NCBI GenBank assembly: GCA_016718805.1
Contig: JADKCP010000011.1
Location: 62,001-126,000 of the forward strand
Direction: 5' to 3'
Source of the DNA: Bacteroidota bacterium
GTDB lineage: Bacteria; Bacteroidota; Bacteroidia; UBA4408
DNA: 64,000 nucleotides
Both the position numbers and the translations under genes were made by a program. Below the pieces are notes generated by a model. The model saw nothing but the letters and a program-made list of their open reading frames with translations. It was not told the origin of the DNA and ran no database searches. Numbering within the stretch: position 1 is the stretch's first letter; every line of letters starts with the position of its first letter. Shown piece after piece: positions 1-9,304 of this stretch.

Positions 1-761
1 CACCTGATGGCAATTTTCCGCATAATCCGGAACCATTGCCCGAAAACTTGCGAGATATTTCAAAAGCAGTTGTAAAAAATAAAGCACACTTAGGAATTGT
101 GGTTGACCCGGATGTAGATCGACTGGCATTAGTGTGCGAAGATGGAGAAATGTTTGGTGAGGAATATACCTTAGTTGCTGTTGCAGACTATGTGTTAAAA
201 AATAAAAAAGGAAATACGGTTAGCAATTTATCCAGTACAAGAGCATTGCGCGATATTACTGAAAAAGCAAAATGCGAATACAATGCAGCAGCTGTTGGAG
301 AAGTAAATGTGGTTGAAATGATGAAATCCACCAAAGCTATTATTGGTGGTGAAGGAAACGGTGGAGTAATTTATCCTGAATTACATTACGGTCGTGACGC
401 TTTAGCAGGTATAGCCTTGTTTTTAACTCATTTGGCTAAGTTTGGAAAATCGTGTTCGATGTTACGAGCTAGCTACCCGAATTACCATATTTCAAAAAAT
501 AAAATTGAACTTACACCGGGTATTGATGTAGATCATATTTTAGAAGCCATTCAAAAGAAATATAAAAAACAACCCATTAATACTATTGATGGAGTTAAAA
601 TTGAATTTAATAAAGAATGGGTGCATTTGCGCAAATCGAATACTGAACCTATTATTCGTATTTACTCAGAAAGTGAGCATGAAACCACTGCCGATAATTT
701 GGCTGAGAAAATAATTATGGATATAAAGGAAATAATTAAGCAGGAAGCGATATTAAAGTAA
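1..761 (+). CDS. glmM: Phosphoglucosamine mutase (phosphohexomutase), 5'-truncated
   Basis: The gene enters from the left edge; the first complete codon in frame is at position 3, and about 252 C-terminal residues are visible. The reading frame is open to the edge, so the true start lies outside the window. Visible alpha-D-phosphohexomutase motifs are the metal-binding loop VDPDVDR, the sugar-binding GEGNGG segment followed by YGRDA, and the C-terminal phosphate-binding RKSNTEP. The active-site serine domain is off-window. The family interconverts hexose 1- and 6-phosphates; in Bacteroidota this sequence type is normally called GlmM, which makes glucosamine-1-phosphate for peptidoglycan and LPS precursors in the cytoplasm. 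A phosphomannomutase/phosphoglucomutase role cannot be excluded from sequence alone. Confidence 0.88.
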   Translation, partial: PDGNFPHNPEPLPENLRDISKAVVKNKAHLGIVVDPDVDRLALVCEDGEMFGEEYTLVAVADYVLKNKKGNTVSNLSSTRALRDITEKAKCEYNAAAVGEVNVVEMMKSTKAIIGGEGNGGVIYPELHYGRDALAGIALFLTHLAKFGKSCSMLRASYPNYHISKNKIELTPGIDVDHILEAIQKKYKKQPINTIDGVKIEFNKEWVHLRKSNTEPIIRIYSESEHETTADNLAEKIIMDIKEIIKQEAILK

Positions 762-778
762 GCGTATTTACTAATTAC

Positions 779-821
779 AAAATAAAATGACGGCAAGTTT
801 ACTTAGCCGTCATTTTATTTT
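779..821. terminator. Bidirectional intrinsic terminator between glmM and the LTA-synthase-like gene
   Basis: A perfect 16-bp inverted repeat (AAAATAAAATGACGGC at 779-794, its complement at 806-821) with an 11-nt loop. The A/T ends of the stem give a U-rich run in either direction. It lies 17 nt after the glmM stop codon. The stop codon of the convergent gene is in the loop and its last codons are in the stem. Confidence 0.88.
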
Positions 822-2688
822 GTAGCAATGTTTTATTAAACTGTTGTACGAATTTTTTTAAATGTACTTCTTGTTTTTTCTGCTCTGCTTTAGCTGAATC
901 CAGTATATTTTTTGAAAGTATACTATCTTGTGTTAGATCATAAAAGGAGCGAGTTTTTTCACCATCAAAAAATAAACAAGTGGTTGAAGAGCTACTTTGA
1001 TATACTCCATTGAAATAATTTATTACATAATGATTTGTAGTTGTATCATAAACACTTTTTCCATAAGCAAAATAGGGCTTGTCAAAATTTAGTAAATCCA
1101 AGATAGTTGGCATTATATCAATTTGTTGAACCACTTTATTTGTTGGTAACTGCGGTAAGTTAGCTGTGGGATGAAACAGTAAAATAGGAATTGCATAACT
1201 TCCGATTTTAGCTTTATAATAGGGTGATTCAGCAATTGAAGTATGGTCGGCTGTTATAACAAAAAGTGTATTCGCATACCAGGATGATTGAGAAGCTTTT
1301 TTAAAAAATTGTTGGAGGGCATAATCCGTATAACCTATGCTTTCATGAATTTCGAGCGTTCCTTTAGGAAAACGATTTTTATATTTTACCGGAATAGAAT
1401 AAGGATGATGCGATGATAATGTAAAAAGTACATTACAAAAAGGTTGCTTCTGTGATTGCATTTGCTTTTCGAAATAGTGTAAAAAAGGCTCATCGTAAAT
1501 GCCCCAATTTCCATCAAAGTCGGCCTCGTTGGCATATTCGTTTCTCCCAAAGTAATTGTCGAAACCAGCAATTTTGGTAAAAGCATCAAAGCCCATGGTG
1601 CCATTATTTCCGCCATGATAAAAGGAAGTAGTATATCCTTTTTGTTTTAACAAAGAAGGAAGACTTTGGAGTTGGTTTGAACCATACATGCTAGTGATGT
1701 AAGGATTTTCCATCAAGGAAGGGATTCCGGAAACAATAGCTGGAATACCTTCAATTGATTTTTTTGCATTCGAAAAACTGTATCTAAATGTAGTTCCTTT
1801 TTTGAGTAGAGAGTCTAAAAATGGAGTATAACCTTTGCCTTGATTAAAATTACCAATGTACTCTTTTGAGAAACTTTCGAGTATTATTACAACCACATTT
1901 TGGTTGGTAAAGTTGGCGCTATCAGCAGGATGTATAAAGGAAATTTCTTGTTCAATCTCCTTATCAGTATAAAATTGATACTTTACTAATGACTCAGATT
2001 CAATTGTTTTAATTAATGAGAAAGGTGTATTAATAACCAAGGGTATATTTTTTACCTCAGTGTATTCGGCCGCTGTAATAATTCGAAGCGGTTTAAGTTG
2101 AAAGCCACCGCGTATTCCTAACAAGCAACTTGCTGCTGTTAAAAGTAAAATCAATACTTCCATTAAAAAAAGTGGAAAGCTTAATTTAAATGCGTAGGAT
2201 TCAAGAGATTTAGGATAAAAACGAATTAGCAAGTAAACTAATGCAATCCAAATTAAACCAATGTACCAATAATCGACTAAGTATTGTGCAAGCAAATTGC
2301 CTACATCGTCGTGCATAAAAAAAAGTTCGGCAGTTGCTCGTTTTAGAGTAAATTTAAAATAGGCAAAATCAATGCAGTTGAGCAATAAACAAACTGCATT
2401 GCTACTAATAAACCATGTTTTTAGAAGCTTCTGAAAAAGTCCATTTGCTTTGTTTAGTAAAGGAAAAACTGAAAATAAAATAAATGGCAGATTGCAAATT
2501 AATATGGCTGAAATATCAAAACGCAAACCTGCACTAAAGATTAGTAGTAGTTCGGTAATTTTTAAATCGGCGAAATAGGAAAAATTAAACAGGAGAAACA
2601 ATAGCCTGCATAAGCAATAAAGTGCGAGCAATAGCAATAAGCTTTTCGCTGTTTTTTTTAAGGAATCAATGGTTGGATTATTTTTCAA
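799..2688 (-). CDS. LTA synthase / phosphoglycerol transferase family membrane sulfatase-fold protein
   Basis: The protein has 629 residues: about five hydrophobic segments in the first 195 residues, then an extracytoplasmic alkaline-phosphatase/sulfatase-fold domain from about 262. Metal-site hallmarks are visible: Glu271 in ILES, the SIEG motif with Ser311 where this superfamily carries its Thr/Ser nucleophile, W395-G-x-x-D, and Asp481-His482 in TADH. The family transfers phosphoglycerol, phosphoethanolamine or similar groups to envelope glycans or lipids. Gram-negative Bacteroidota lack lipoteichoic acid, so the substrate here is unknown. It is the last gene of an apparent operon with the NTF2-like gene (15 nt upstream) and pfkA. 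Its final codons form part of the terminator stem at 779-821. Confidence 0.85.
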   Translation of the reverse strand: MKNNPTIDSLKKTAKSLLLLLALYCLCRLLFLLFNFSYFADLKITELLLIFSAGLRFDISAILICNLPFILFSVFPLLNKANGLFQKLLKTWFISSNAVCLLLNCIDFAYFKFTLKRATAELFFMHDDVGNLLAQYLVDYWYIGLIWIALVYLLIRFYPKSLESYAFKLSFPLFLMEVLILLLTAASCLLGIRGGFQLKPLRIITAAEYTEVKNIPLVINTPFSLIKTIESESLVKYQFYTDKEIEQEISFIHPADSANFTNQNVVVIILESFSKEYIGNFNQGKGYTPFLDSLLKKGTTFRYSFSNAKKSIEGIPAIVSGIPSLMENPYITSMYGSNQLQSLPSLLKQKGYTTSFYHGGNNGTMGFDAFTKIAGFDNYFGRNEYANEADFDGNWGIYDEPFLHYFEKQMQSQKQPFCNVLFTLSSHHPYSIPVKYKNRFPKGTLEIHESIGYTDYALQQFFKKASQSSWYANTLFVITADHTSIAESPYYKAKIGSYAIPILLFHPTANLPQLPTNKVVQQIDIMPTILDLLNFDKPYFAYGKSVYDTTTNHYVINYFNGVYQSSSSTTCLFFDGEKTRSFYDLTQDSILSKNILDSAKAEQKKQEVHLKKFVQQFNKTLLQNKMTAK

Positions 2689-2703
2689 TCGTTGCCTTTA
2701 AAT

Positions 2704-3066
2704 TTAACCATGATATACTCTGGAGGCCACAATAAGTCCATCCTTAATTTCAAGCACCTCTCCAACTTTAAGGTCGTCTTCTCCTTTTACTTTTCGCAGG
2801 TATTCCATAAAAACCATAGAATCGTTTGCAATAAAATTGGTTGGTAAATAGGTTAAGGTAGGTAATCTTTCAAAGGCATCTTTCCACCAACTGTGCATGG
2901 CAACTTTTCCTTTAATCAATCCTTTGGTTTCGGGCAATCGAATTAATAATTTAGGACTAAAGTGAATAGCTTCATTGTGGTACAAGCTTAAAAGCATCTC
3001 AAGATTATGCTCATTAAATGCTAGCATCCAACGATTGGCGATTTGTAAATTAATAGCAGTTGACAT
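2704..3066 (-). CDS. NTF2-like (SnoaL-type) small protein
   Basis: The protein has 120 residues and no signal peptide. The N-terminal pattern (NRWMLAFNEHNLEMLLSLYH) and the overall size fit the cone-shaped NTF2/SnoaL fold used by many small isomerases, epoxide hydrolases and non-enzymatic binding proteins. No catalytic set can be assigned with confidence. The gene begins 2 nt after pfkA stops and ends 15 nt before the LTA-synthase-like gene, so the three are probably co-transcribed. The biochemical role is unknown. Confidence 0.7.
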   Translation of the reverse strand: MSTAINLQIANRWMLAFNEHNLEMLLSLYHNEAIHFSPKLLIRLPETKGLIKGKVAMHSWWKDAFERLPTLTYLPTNFIANDSMVFMEYLRKVKGEDDLKVGEVLEIKDGLIVASRVYHG

Positions 3067-3068
3067 CG

Positions 3069-4037
3069 TTAAAGCGATAAAATTTCAAGCATGCGAATTA
3101 CTTCTGAGTCAATTTCATCAATATGTTTTATTGCTTTTCCAAAATCGGTAAACACAATTTCATTATTAATTACACCCACCATTACTCCATTTTTACCTTT
3201 GAGTAAAGCTTCCACAGCATTAAATCCAAGTCGACTAGCTAATACACGATCGTTGCAAGTTGGGCTACCACCGCGTTGCATGTGACCTAAAATGGAAACA
3301 CGGGTGTCGTATTGGGTAAATTTTTCTTTCACTTTTCGCGCTATTTCAAAAGCTCCGCCCTCTTCATCGCCTTCAGCAACGATAATAATTTTTGAAGACT
3401 TGCTTTTTCTGCCTCGTTCCAAGCGTTCAAAAAGACGATTTAAATCGGTTTTTGTTTCTGGAATTAAAATACTTTCGGCCCCCACTCCTATTCCACTTTT
3501 CAATGCAATTAAACCTGCATCACGACCCATCACTTCTACAAAAAACAAACGATCATGGCTTTCGGCGGTGTCTCTGATTTTATCAACTGCATTAATAACA
3601 GTATTAATAGCAGAGTCAAAACCAATGGTATAATCGGTTCCTGCTAGATCGTTATCGATGGTTCCCGGAATTCCAATAAAAGGAATTTTATACAGTGAAT
3701 TGAATTCCTTTGCTCCTGTAAAGGTTCCATTTCCACCAATGGCAATAACCCCTTCAATCCCAAATTTCACAAGATTTTCGTAGGCCTGCTTCATACCTTC
3801 TTGTGTCATAAATCGTTTACTCCGTGCCGTTTTTAGTATAGTACCACCACGTTGAATTATGTTGGCAACGCTTTTGGTTTCGAGTTCAATAAATTCCCCA
3901 TCAATCATTCCTTCATATCCGTGCATGATACCCATCACATTACACTTGTGATAAATACCTGTTCGCACCACAGCTCTAATACACGCATTCATTCCGGGAG
4001 AATCGCCACCGGAAGTAAAAATTGCAATTTTTTTCAT
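3069..4037 (-). CDS. pfkA: ATP-dependent 6-phosphofructokinase
   Basis: The 322-residue length is typical of bacterial PfkA, which phosphorylates fructose-6-phosphate in glycolysis. The N-terminal TSGGDSPGMNA nucleotide loop, PGTIDND catalytic segment (Asp128 as base, by alignment to E. coli Asp127), VEVMGRDAG substrate segment and LGHMQRGGSP are all present. One departure stands out. The GGDGS loop reads GGNGT here, so the Mg-ATP-contacting aspartate (E. coli Asp103) is Asn103 (codon AAT on the minus strand). Gly104 is kept, which favours ATP over pyrophosphate as phosphoryl donor. It is the first gene of a three-gene run with the NTF2-like and LTA-synthase-like genes. Confidence 0.93.
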   Translation of the reverse strand: MKKIAIFTSGGDSPGMNACIRAVVRTGIYHKCNVMGIMHGYEGMIDGEFIELETKSVANIIQRGGTILKTARSKRFMTQEGMKQAYENLVKFGIEGVIAIGGNGTFTGAKEFNSLYKIPFIGIPGTIDNDLAGTDYTIGFDSAINTVINAVDKIRDTAESHDRLFFVEVMGRDAGLIALKSGIGVGAESILIPETKTDLNRLFERLERGRKSKSSKIIIVAEGDEEGGAFEIARKVKEKFTQYDTRVSILGHMQRGGSPTCNDRVLASRLGFNAVEALLKGKNGVMVGVINNEIVFTDFGKAIKHIDEIDSEVIRMLEILSL

Positions 4038-4100
4038 ACCTACTTGTTTAGTGTAAACAAAGATGTTTATAATATTGGTTGAAAACTACAGTCATACAAT

Positions 4101-5273
4101 TTAATTTGCAAGGTCTGTATCTTCTTTATCGGGCCTAATTTTTTTTGTACCTCTATACATTTCATATTTTAAAAATCTACATTCAAGTGGACCATTAAAA
4201 ATTGCAATACGACGAGAGGCTTTTAAGCCTATAGAATTAACTGCTTCGCGATTACTCGAAATTATCCAAGCATCATAACCCTGGTATTTTGCTTTTAGCG
4301 TGTCGCCTATACTTTTATAAAGTACGGTTACATCGTCTTTATCCATACGTTCGCCATAGGGAGGATTCATCAAAACCACACCGCCTCCTTCGGGTGCAGT
4401 TGTATCTTGAAACAATTGATTTTGAACAGTTATATCTTCTCTTACTCCTGCCGATTTAAGGTTGTCTTTGGTAATAAATACACTGGCTTTAGCACTATCG
4501 GAACCGAAAATTTTCGCTTTCAGGGGTTGAATATTTTGCTTTGCAGAAGTAACGATGCTATCCCAAAGTGCTTTATCAAAACCATAAGTACCTTGCCATT
4601 TTTGAAAACTAAATTCTTTACGAAAATATCCCGGAGGAATATTTTTGGCAATCATGCATGCTTCAGTGAGTAGCGTTCCTGAACCGCACATAGGATCAAT
4701 AAAATTACTTTCCTTATCCCATCCGCTAAGCAAAATAAGCCCTGCACCCAGCACTTCATTTAAGGGAGCTTTATTGCTATCAATACGGTAACCACGTTTG
4801 TGCAATGAACTGCCTGAACTATCTAAACTCACGGTGCAATCGTGTTTAAAAATGTGAATGTTTATGCGTAAGGTAGGACTCTCGGTATCTACAGATGGTC
4901 GTGCACCAAATTTATTTCTAAACTGATCGGCAATTGCATCCTTTACTTTCATGCTTACAAACATGGTATTGGTAAAGGCATCGTTTGCATTCGACACACT
5001 ATCTATAGCAAGTGTATCGGTATGTTTCATGTAGTTGCTCCAATCGATACGCTGTATTTCGCTGTAAAGTTCTTCCTGATTTCGCACCTTAAAAGAAAAA
5101 ATAGGAATCAATATTCGTAGTGCGGTGCGGCATAAATAATTGCTTTGATACAAGGTTTTTAAATCCCCTTCAAAGGCAACTGCACGATTGGCTTTTACAA
5201 TGTCATTGGCGCCAATAGAATTAAGTTCTTCAACTAAAACATCTTCCAATCCCGCTAAGGTTTTGGCAAGCAT
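4101..5273 (-). CDS. THUMP-domain rRNA (guanine-N2) methyltransferase, RlmL/RlmK type
   Basis: A THUMP RNA-binding region in the first roughly 160 residues is followed by a Rossmann methyltransferase domain with DPMCGSGT (about 193-200) for SAM binding and NPPY (about 303-306), the catalytic motif of N-methyltransferases acting on bases. It matches the single-domain relatives of E. coli RlmL that methylate 23S rRNA guanine. An upstream in-frame TTG at 5309 would add 12 residues. That codon lies inside a TAnnTTTG promoter element, so the ATG at 5273 (protein starting MLAKTLAGLED, 390 aa) is preferred. The product is cytoplasmic and the gene appears monocistronic. Confidence 0.85.
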   Translation of the reverse strand: MLAKTLAGLEDVLVEELNSIGANDIVKANRAVAFEGDLKTLYQSNYLCRTALRILIPIFSFKVRNQEELYSEIQRIDWSNYMKHTDTLAIDSVSNANDAFTNTMFVSMKVKDAIADQFRNKFGARPSVDTESPTLRINIHIFKHDCTVSLDSSGSSLHKRGYRIDSNKAPLNEVLGAGLILLSGWDKESNFIDPMCGSGTLLTEACMIAKNIPPGYFRKEFSFQKWQGTYGFDKALWDSIVTSAKQNIQPLKAKIFGSDSAKASVFITKDNLKSAGVREDITVQNQLFQDTTAPEGGGVVLMNPPYGERMDKDDVTVLYKSIGDTLKAKYQGYDAWIISSNREAVNSIGLKASRRIAIFNGPLECRFLKYEMYRGTKKIRPDKEDTDLAN

Positions 5274-5306
5274 TTTTATAGGTTTTTGCACACTGATAGT
5301 TTTGTG

Positions 5307-5314
5307 CAAAAGTA
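5307..5314 (-). promoter_or_regulatory. Bacteroidota -7 element (TAnnTTTG) for the RlmL-like gene
   Basis: TACTTTTG on the minus strand, 33 nt before the ATG at 5273. It overlaps the alternative TTG start at 5309, which argues against that start. No clear -33 TTTG was seen. Confidence 0.5.
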
Positions 5315-5453
5315 GTTAATGAATTAAGAATAGCGAATTTGATTTTGAACTACTCTAAACACAGGTGATTCAACTTGAATGTTACTTTTAATAACTCAAA
5401 CTAGTTGAATCCAATATCCAACCAAAAATCTATTACTACCTATAAGTTTAAAA

Positions 5454-8400
5454 TTACTTTTTAAGTAGCTTAAATTTAACCTCTTTTTGGGCGGTATTAA
5501 TAATTAAAATATAAAATCCCGAATTTAAAGCGGATACATCTAAAGCAGTTTGTTTTGTTTCCAATTTTCCGCTAGTTATAGAGCGACCTAAATTATCGAG
5601 TACAGTATAGTTCGATCCAATTATCGATTCTGGTATAGTTATACTAAAGTTATCGTAAAATGGATTGGGTATCAATTTTATTTGAAATTGATTCGTTGTA
5701 ATATCAGAAACACCATTCATAATAAAATTAAAATTTAATGAGGTAGTCCAGCAACCATTTGCATTAGTAACTTTTACTCGGTATTGCCCATTTTGTGTTG
5801 GAGTATATTGTTGGGCTGTTGCACCGAGAATTAAATTGTTGGCCAAATACCATTCGTATGAATTACCGGGTGTAGATTCCAAGGTATTTCCATTTTGAGT
5901 AATGATAGGTAAAGGAGGATTACTGTTGATAGTAATTTGTTGAATAAGTGTATCCGTATAAATTGAATTTGATGCAACTAAAGTAATTTGATACACACCC
6001 GGAACTGTCCAAGTAGCACTTGGTGCCGCCAATGTAGAAGTAGCTGGTGTAGCACCTGTAAAAGTCCAGTTGTAAGTAGTAGCATTGCTACTGTTGTTAG
6101 AAAAAATAACACCTAAGGATTCACAGGTTGGTTGTCCTGCAAATGAAAATGAAGCAACAGCAGCTTGACCCGAACTCGCACAATTGTTAGTGTATGAACC
6201 TAAATTGCTAAAAGTTCCAATCGGAAAATTATCCCATTCGTTTTGTCCTGTTGTCCAGTCTTCGCTTGGAACTGAAACATTAATTTTTCTTCTTAATGTA
6301 TGGTCCTGTGTAGTTCCGGAACCTACTACCCAACTTAGGCCAGGGTTAACTCCTACTACACCAATGATGTCTAAAATAATTCCGTTTCTTTTTAATACAA
6401 GCGCATCGTTTCCATTAAAATTGCTAACACTGCTTGTTGCATCTGATAGTGAAAGTATACTTGAATTGGCTGTAGAATTAGCCAACACGAATACACTGTG
6501 TGCAGCTAATGTCCCGGTCATGTTGTAAGTAGAAGTTGGTGTATTGGAACCATTGGCATACATTTCAACTGAATAAGCACTAAGGTTAACTGTAGCTCCG
6601 GTTGGATTATAAATTTCCAATGCTTTATCATTGGATGCTCCTTCTAAATATTCTGAAAAGAATAGTTCGCTGCAGGGTGTAGGTGTAGTAACAACGTTGA
6701 TGTAACAAGATTTGGTAATTGAATCGCTACCTGCAGAATTACTCACTTTTAATTTAACATCGTAGCAATTTACTGTGTTGTATGTAATATTGGTTGGATT
6801 TTGATTAGTTGAAGACGATGGCGCTGCTCCTACAAAGGTCCACTCCCAAGAGGTAGGGTCATTTAGACTTAAGTCGTTAAAATTTACTGATCCATTTAAT
6901 TGAATAGTTGTAACATTCGCATCAAAATCGGCAACCGGAGGAATGGCAGCTACAGTAATATAGCAAGTTTGTGTACTTGTATCCTGACCATTTGCACTGA
7001 TGGCAATTAATTGAACAGCATAACATCCAGCACTTGTATAAAGAATATTGCTAGGATTTTGAGCAGTGGATGTTGACGGTGTTCCTCCAGTAAAAGTCCA
7101 ATTCCATGAGGTTGGAGCATTGGTTGTTTGATCAGTAAAGTTGACCGTTGAATTTGCTAAAATAGAAGTGGTATTAGCTGTAAAGGCTGCAACTGGCGGA
7201 GGAAAAGACGAAATAATATTTATGGTATAATCTTCTGTTTCGCCGAAAAAATAAGGTGTACAGGCATCAATAATACTACCTGAGTTGGAAGTATGCGCAA
7301 CCCTAATTCTCATACGTTTAGTACCAAGTGTAGTACCTGCCGGAACAGCAAAAGTAATGGTAGCGCTTGAATTAGCAGGCACATTAGTTAGTTGACCTAG
7401 TTTTTCGTTTGCATCGTCAAAGTCGTAGTCGTTATTGTAATCAATCCAAGCAGCATAGTAATCGGAATTATCGAGGCCTGAATAAATTGTGAGTACAGAA
7501 TTAATAGTGAGCGCAACGTCGGTTATCGGACTTGGGTAAGATGTATATACTGAACCATTGTTGTTTCCGGTGTTTAAGTTATTTAAAGTATTTAAATGCA
7601 CACCATTAATAAAGGAATTCCCAACACCCAGTGTAGGTGCCGGACTGCAATAATTCGATCCAGCAGGAACAACATTGATATAGCATGTTTTGGTAATTGT
7701 ATCTCCGCCTATTCCATTAGTTGCAATAAGGGTTACAGGATAACACCCTACGGTATCGTAAACAATATTGCTGGGATTAGGGCTTGATGAATTTGGTGTT
7801 GAAGCTCCCGGAAATAGCCATTTCCATGAGCTTGGACTATTGGTACTTAAATCGGTAAAATTGTTGCCACTTCCAACTGTTAGAGTTATAAAAGCTGCAC
7901 TAAAATCGGCCACAGGAGCTAATGAAGCTGCTTGTTTTATAAGTATACCATAATCTTCGGTTTCGCCATTATAATAAACATAACAAGGAGTTGAGTTTGC
8001 AGGATTCGCGCTTAAATCATCACCGGCTCTAACACGTAATTTTGTTGCACCCGAAAATGCCCAAGCAGGAACAGTAAATGTTGCTCCTGTAATCCATTCG
8101 TTAGGTTCAAACGTATGATTCATGTTGTAATCAATCCATGCGCTGGCTGCACCACCCGGGCTACCAATTGTTTCGGTTACACTTAATGAATAGGTTCTCC
8201 CTTTTTCTAAGATTGCAAAATTCGGATAATTGCTATAGGCTGAGTTTGCAGTATCGCAGCTACTCGAATAGTTTAAAGCTGTTCCTGAAATAGTGGTGTT
8301 GGATATATAATTTGTTTGACAGCCATTTGTGAGCACATTGCAATAATCAGGTTTTACACAACTATAATTAAAGCTAAAGCCCGCATCGGTAATGCTAGCA

Positions 8401-9221
8401 TTTGAATAGAAAACAACAAATAAAACATTTCCTGTTGACGTTACTAATCCACCTGTAGTTCCTGTGAAAGTTGCCAGCAAAGGAGTTCCATTATTTACAC
8501 CATCGTATACATATAAATTATCGACAGTTGATTCCAAACTAATTTGGTTAACGAGTATGCTTATTTTGTTTCCTGCAGGAGCTTTAATAAGCCAGGTACA
8601 ATATTGATTGGTCGAATAATTTGCACTTGGTCCGCTTCCATCGGTAATGGTTCCATTGCAATTGCTAACTGTATCGGTGCTACATATAGTATAAGTTGGT
8701 GTTGTAGAAATAACAATTTTAAAATCCTGGGTTTGACCATATTGATAATTCCCACAGGGTTGTAAAATCAGTTGTGCAGTTGTGTCGTATACTTCTACAA
8801 CCCGCATACGTGAAACTAAGTTTCCAACTGTAGCAGGAACTTGAAAGGTATAGTTCATCGGATAAAAAGCATAATTTACTTCCGGAAACTGTATCACTGA
8901 CTCATCAGCATCGTAAAAATCTCCATCACCATTAAAATCGATAAACACAGCAAAAGTATTGTGGGTAGTTCTAGCTCCAGACCAAAGTTGTAGTGTATAA
9001 TGAGCTCCTGCCACAAGGTTTGTAGATAAATTGCTGCTCGTATCAATATAGGAAGAAGATCCTGAATTATTTAAAGCTAAATTATGAATACTACCAACAC
9101 TTATTCCACTAATGAAATCGCCATTAACGGTTCCAATGGCATAATTAGGAGTGCAATAATTTTGAGCATAATTTTTTAACGATAGTAGCGCCAATGCTAC
9201 AACAAGTAATTTTTTTTTCAT
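5454..9221 (-). CDS. T9SS-exported multidomain surface protein (GEVED, CUB, PKD, lamin-tail)
   Basis: The protein has 1,255 residues. In order: a Sec signal peptide (1-19, ending YAQ); a GEVED-type region (about 80-170, DFNGDGDFYDADES); a CUB-like domain (about 178-290); a second GEVED region (about 295-430, ending GETEDYGI); a PKD domain (about 435-520); a third GEVED region (about 525-670); PKD domains at about 675-760 and 763-845; a lamin-tail domain (about 850-1000, LFFSEYLEGASNDKALEIYN); a further PKD-like and an Ig-like region; and a C-terminal T9SS type A sorting domain (about 1175-1255, with IPNPF, GRS and SGFYI). The protein should cross the outer membrane and be anchored or released there. 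Adhesion or polymer binding is an inference from the domains; no catalytic domain was found. Confidence 0.85.
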   Translation of the reverse strand: MKKKLLVVALALLSLKNYAQNYCTPNYAIGTVNGDFISGISVGSIHNLALNNSGSSSYIDTSSNLSTNLVAGAHYTLQLWSGARTTHNTFAVFIDFNGDGDFYDADESVIQFPEVNYAFYPMNYTFQVPATVGNLVSRMRVVEVYDTTAQLILQPCGNYQYGQTQDFKIVISTTPTYTICSTDTVSNCNGTITDGSGPSANYSTNQYCTWLIKAPAGNKISILVNQISLESTVDNLYVYDGVNNGTPLLATFTGTTGGLVTSTGNVLFVVFYSNASITDAGFSFNYSCVKPDYCNVLTNGCQTNYISNTTISGTALNYSSSCDTANSAYSNYPNFAILEKGRTYSLSVTETIGSPGGAASAWIDYNMNHTFEPNEWITGATFTVPAWAFSGATKLRVRAGDDLSANPANSTPCYVYYNGETEDYGILIKQAASLAPVADFSAAFITLTVGSGNNFTDLSTNSPSSWKWLFPGASTPNSSSPNPSNIVYDTVGCYPVTLIATNGIGGDTITKTCYINVVPAGSNYCSPAPTLGVGNSFINGVHLNTLNNLNTGNNNGSVYTSYPSPITDVALTINSVLTIYSGLDNSDYYAAWIDYNNDYDFDDANEKLGQLTNVPANSSATITFAVPAGTTLGTKRMRIRVAHTSNSGSIIDACTPYFFGETEDYTINIISSFPPPVAAFTANTTSILANSTVNFTDQTTNAPTSWNWTFTGGTPSTSTAQNPSNILYTSAGCYAVQLIAISANGQDTSTQTCYITVAAIPPVADFDANVTTIQLNGSVNFNDLSLNDPTSWEWTFVGAAPSSSTNQNPTNITYNTVNCYDVKLKVSNSAGSDSITKSCYINVVTTPTPCSELFFSEYLEGASNDKALEIYNPTGATVNLSAYSVEMYANGSNTPTSTYNMTGTLAAHSVFVLANSTANSSILSLSDATSSVSNFNGNDALVLKRNGIILDIIGVVGVNPGLSWVVGSGTTQDHTLRRKINVSVPSEDWTTGQNEWDNFPIGTFSNLGSYTNNCASSGQAAVASFSFAGQPTCESLGVIFSNNSSNATTYNWTFTGATPATSTLAAPSATWTVPGVYQITLVASNSIYTDTLIQQITINSNPPLPIITQNGNTLESTPGNSYEWYLANNLILGATAQQYTPTQNGQYRVKVTNANGCWTTSLNFNFIMNGVSDITTNQFQIKLIPNPFYDNFSITIPESIIGSNYTVLDNLGRSITSGKLETKQTALDVSALNSGFYILIINTAQKEVKFKLLKK

Positions 9222-9304
9222 ACTTAACTATTCAGGGAGAAAATTTTTCTTAGCTATATTTATAATCAATATCAAACATTCCAATTATTTAAAAATCTTA
9301 AAAA

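Noticed and set aside
799..2688. True lipoteichoic acid synthesis
   Set aside because: The surrounding genes show a Gram-negative envelope; only the enzyme family, not the polymer, can be inferred.
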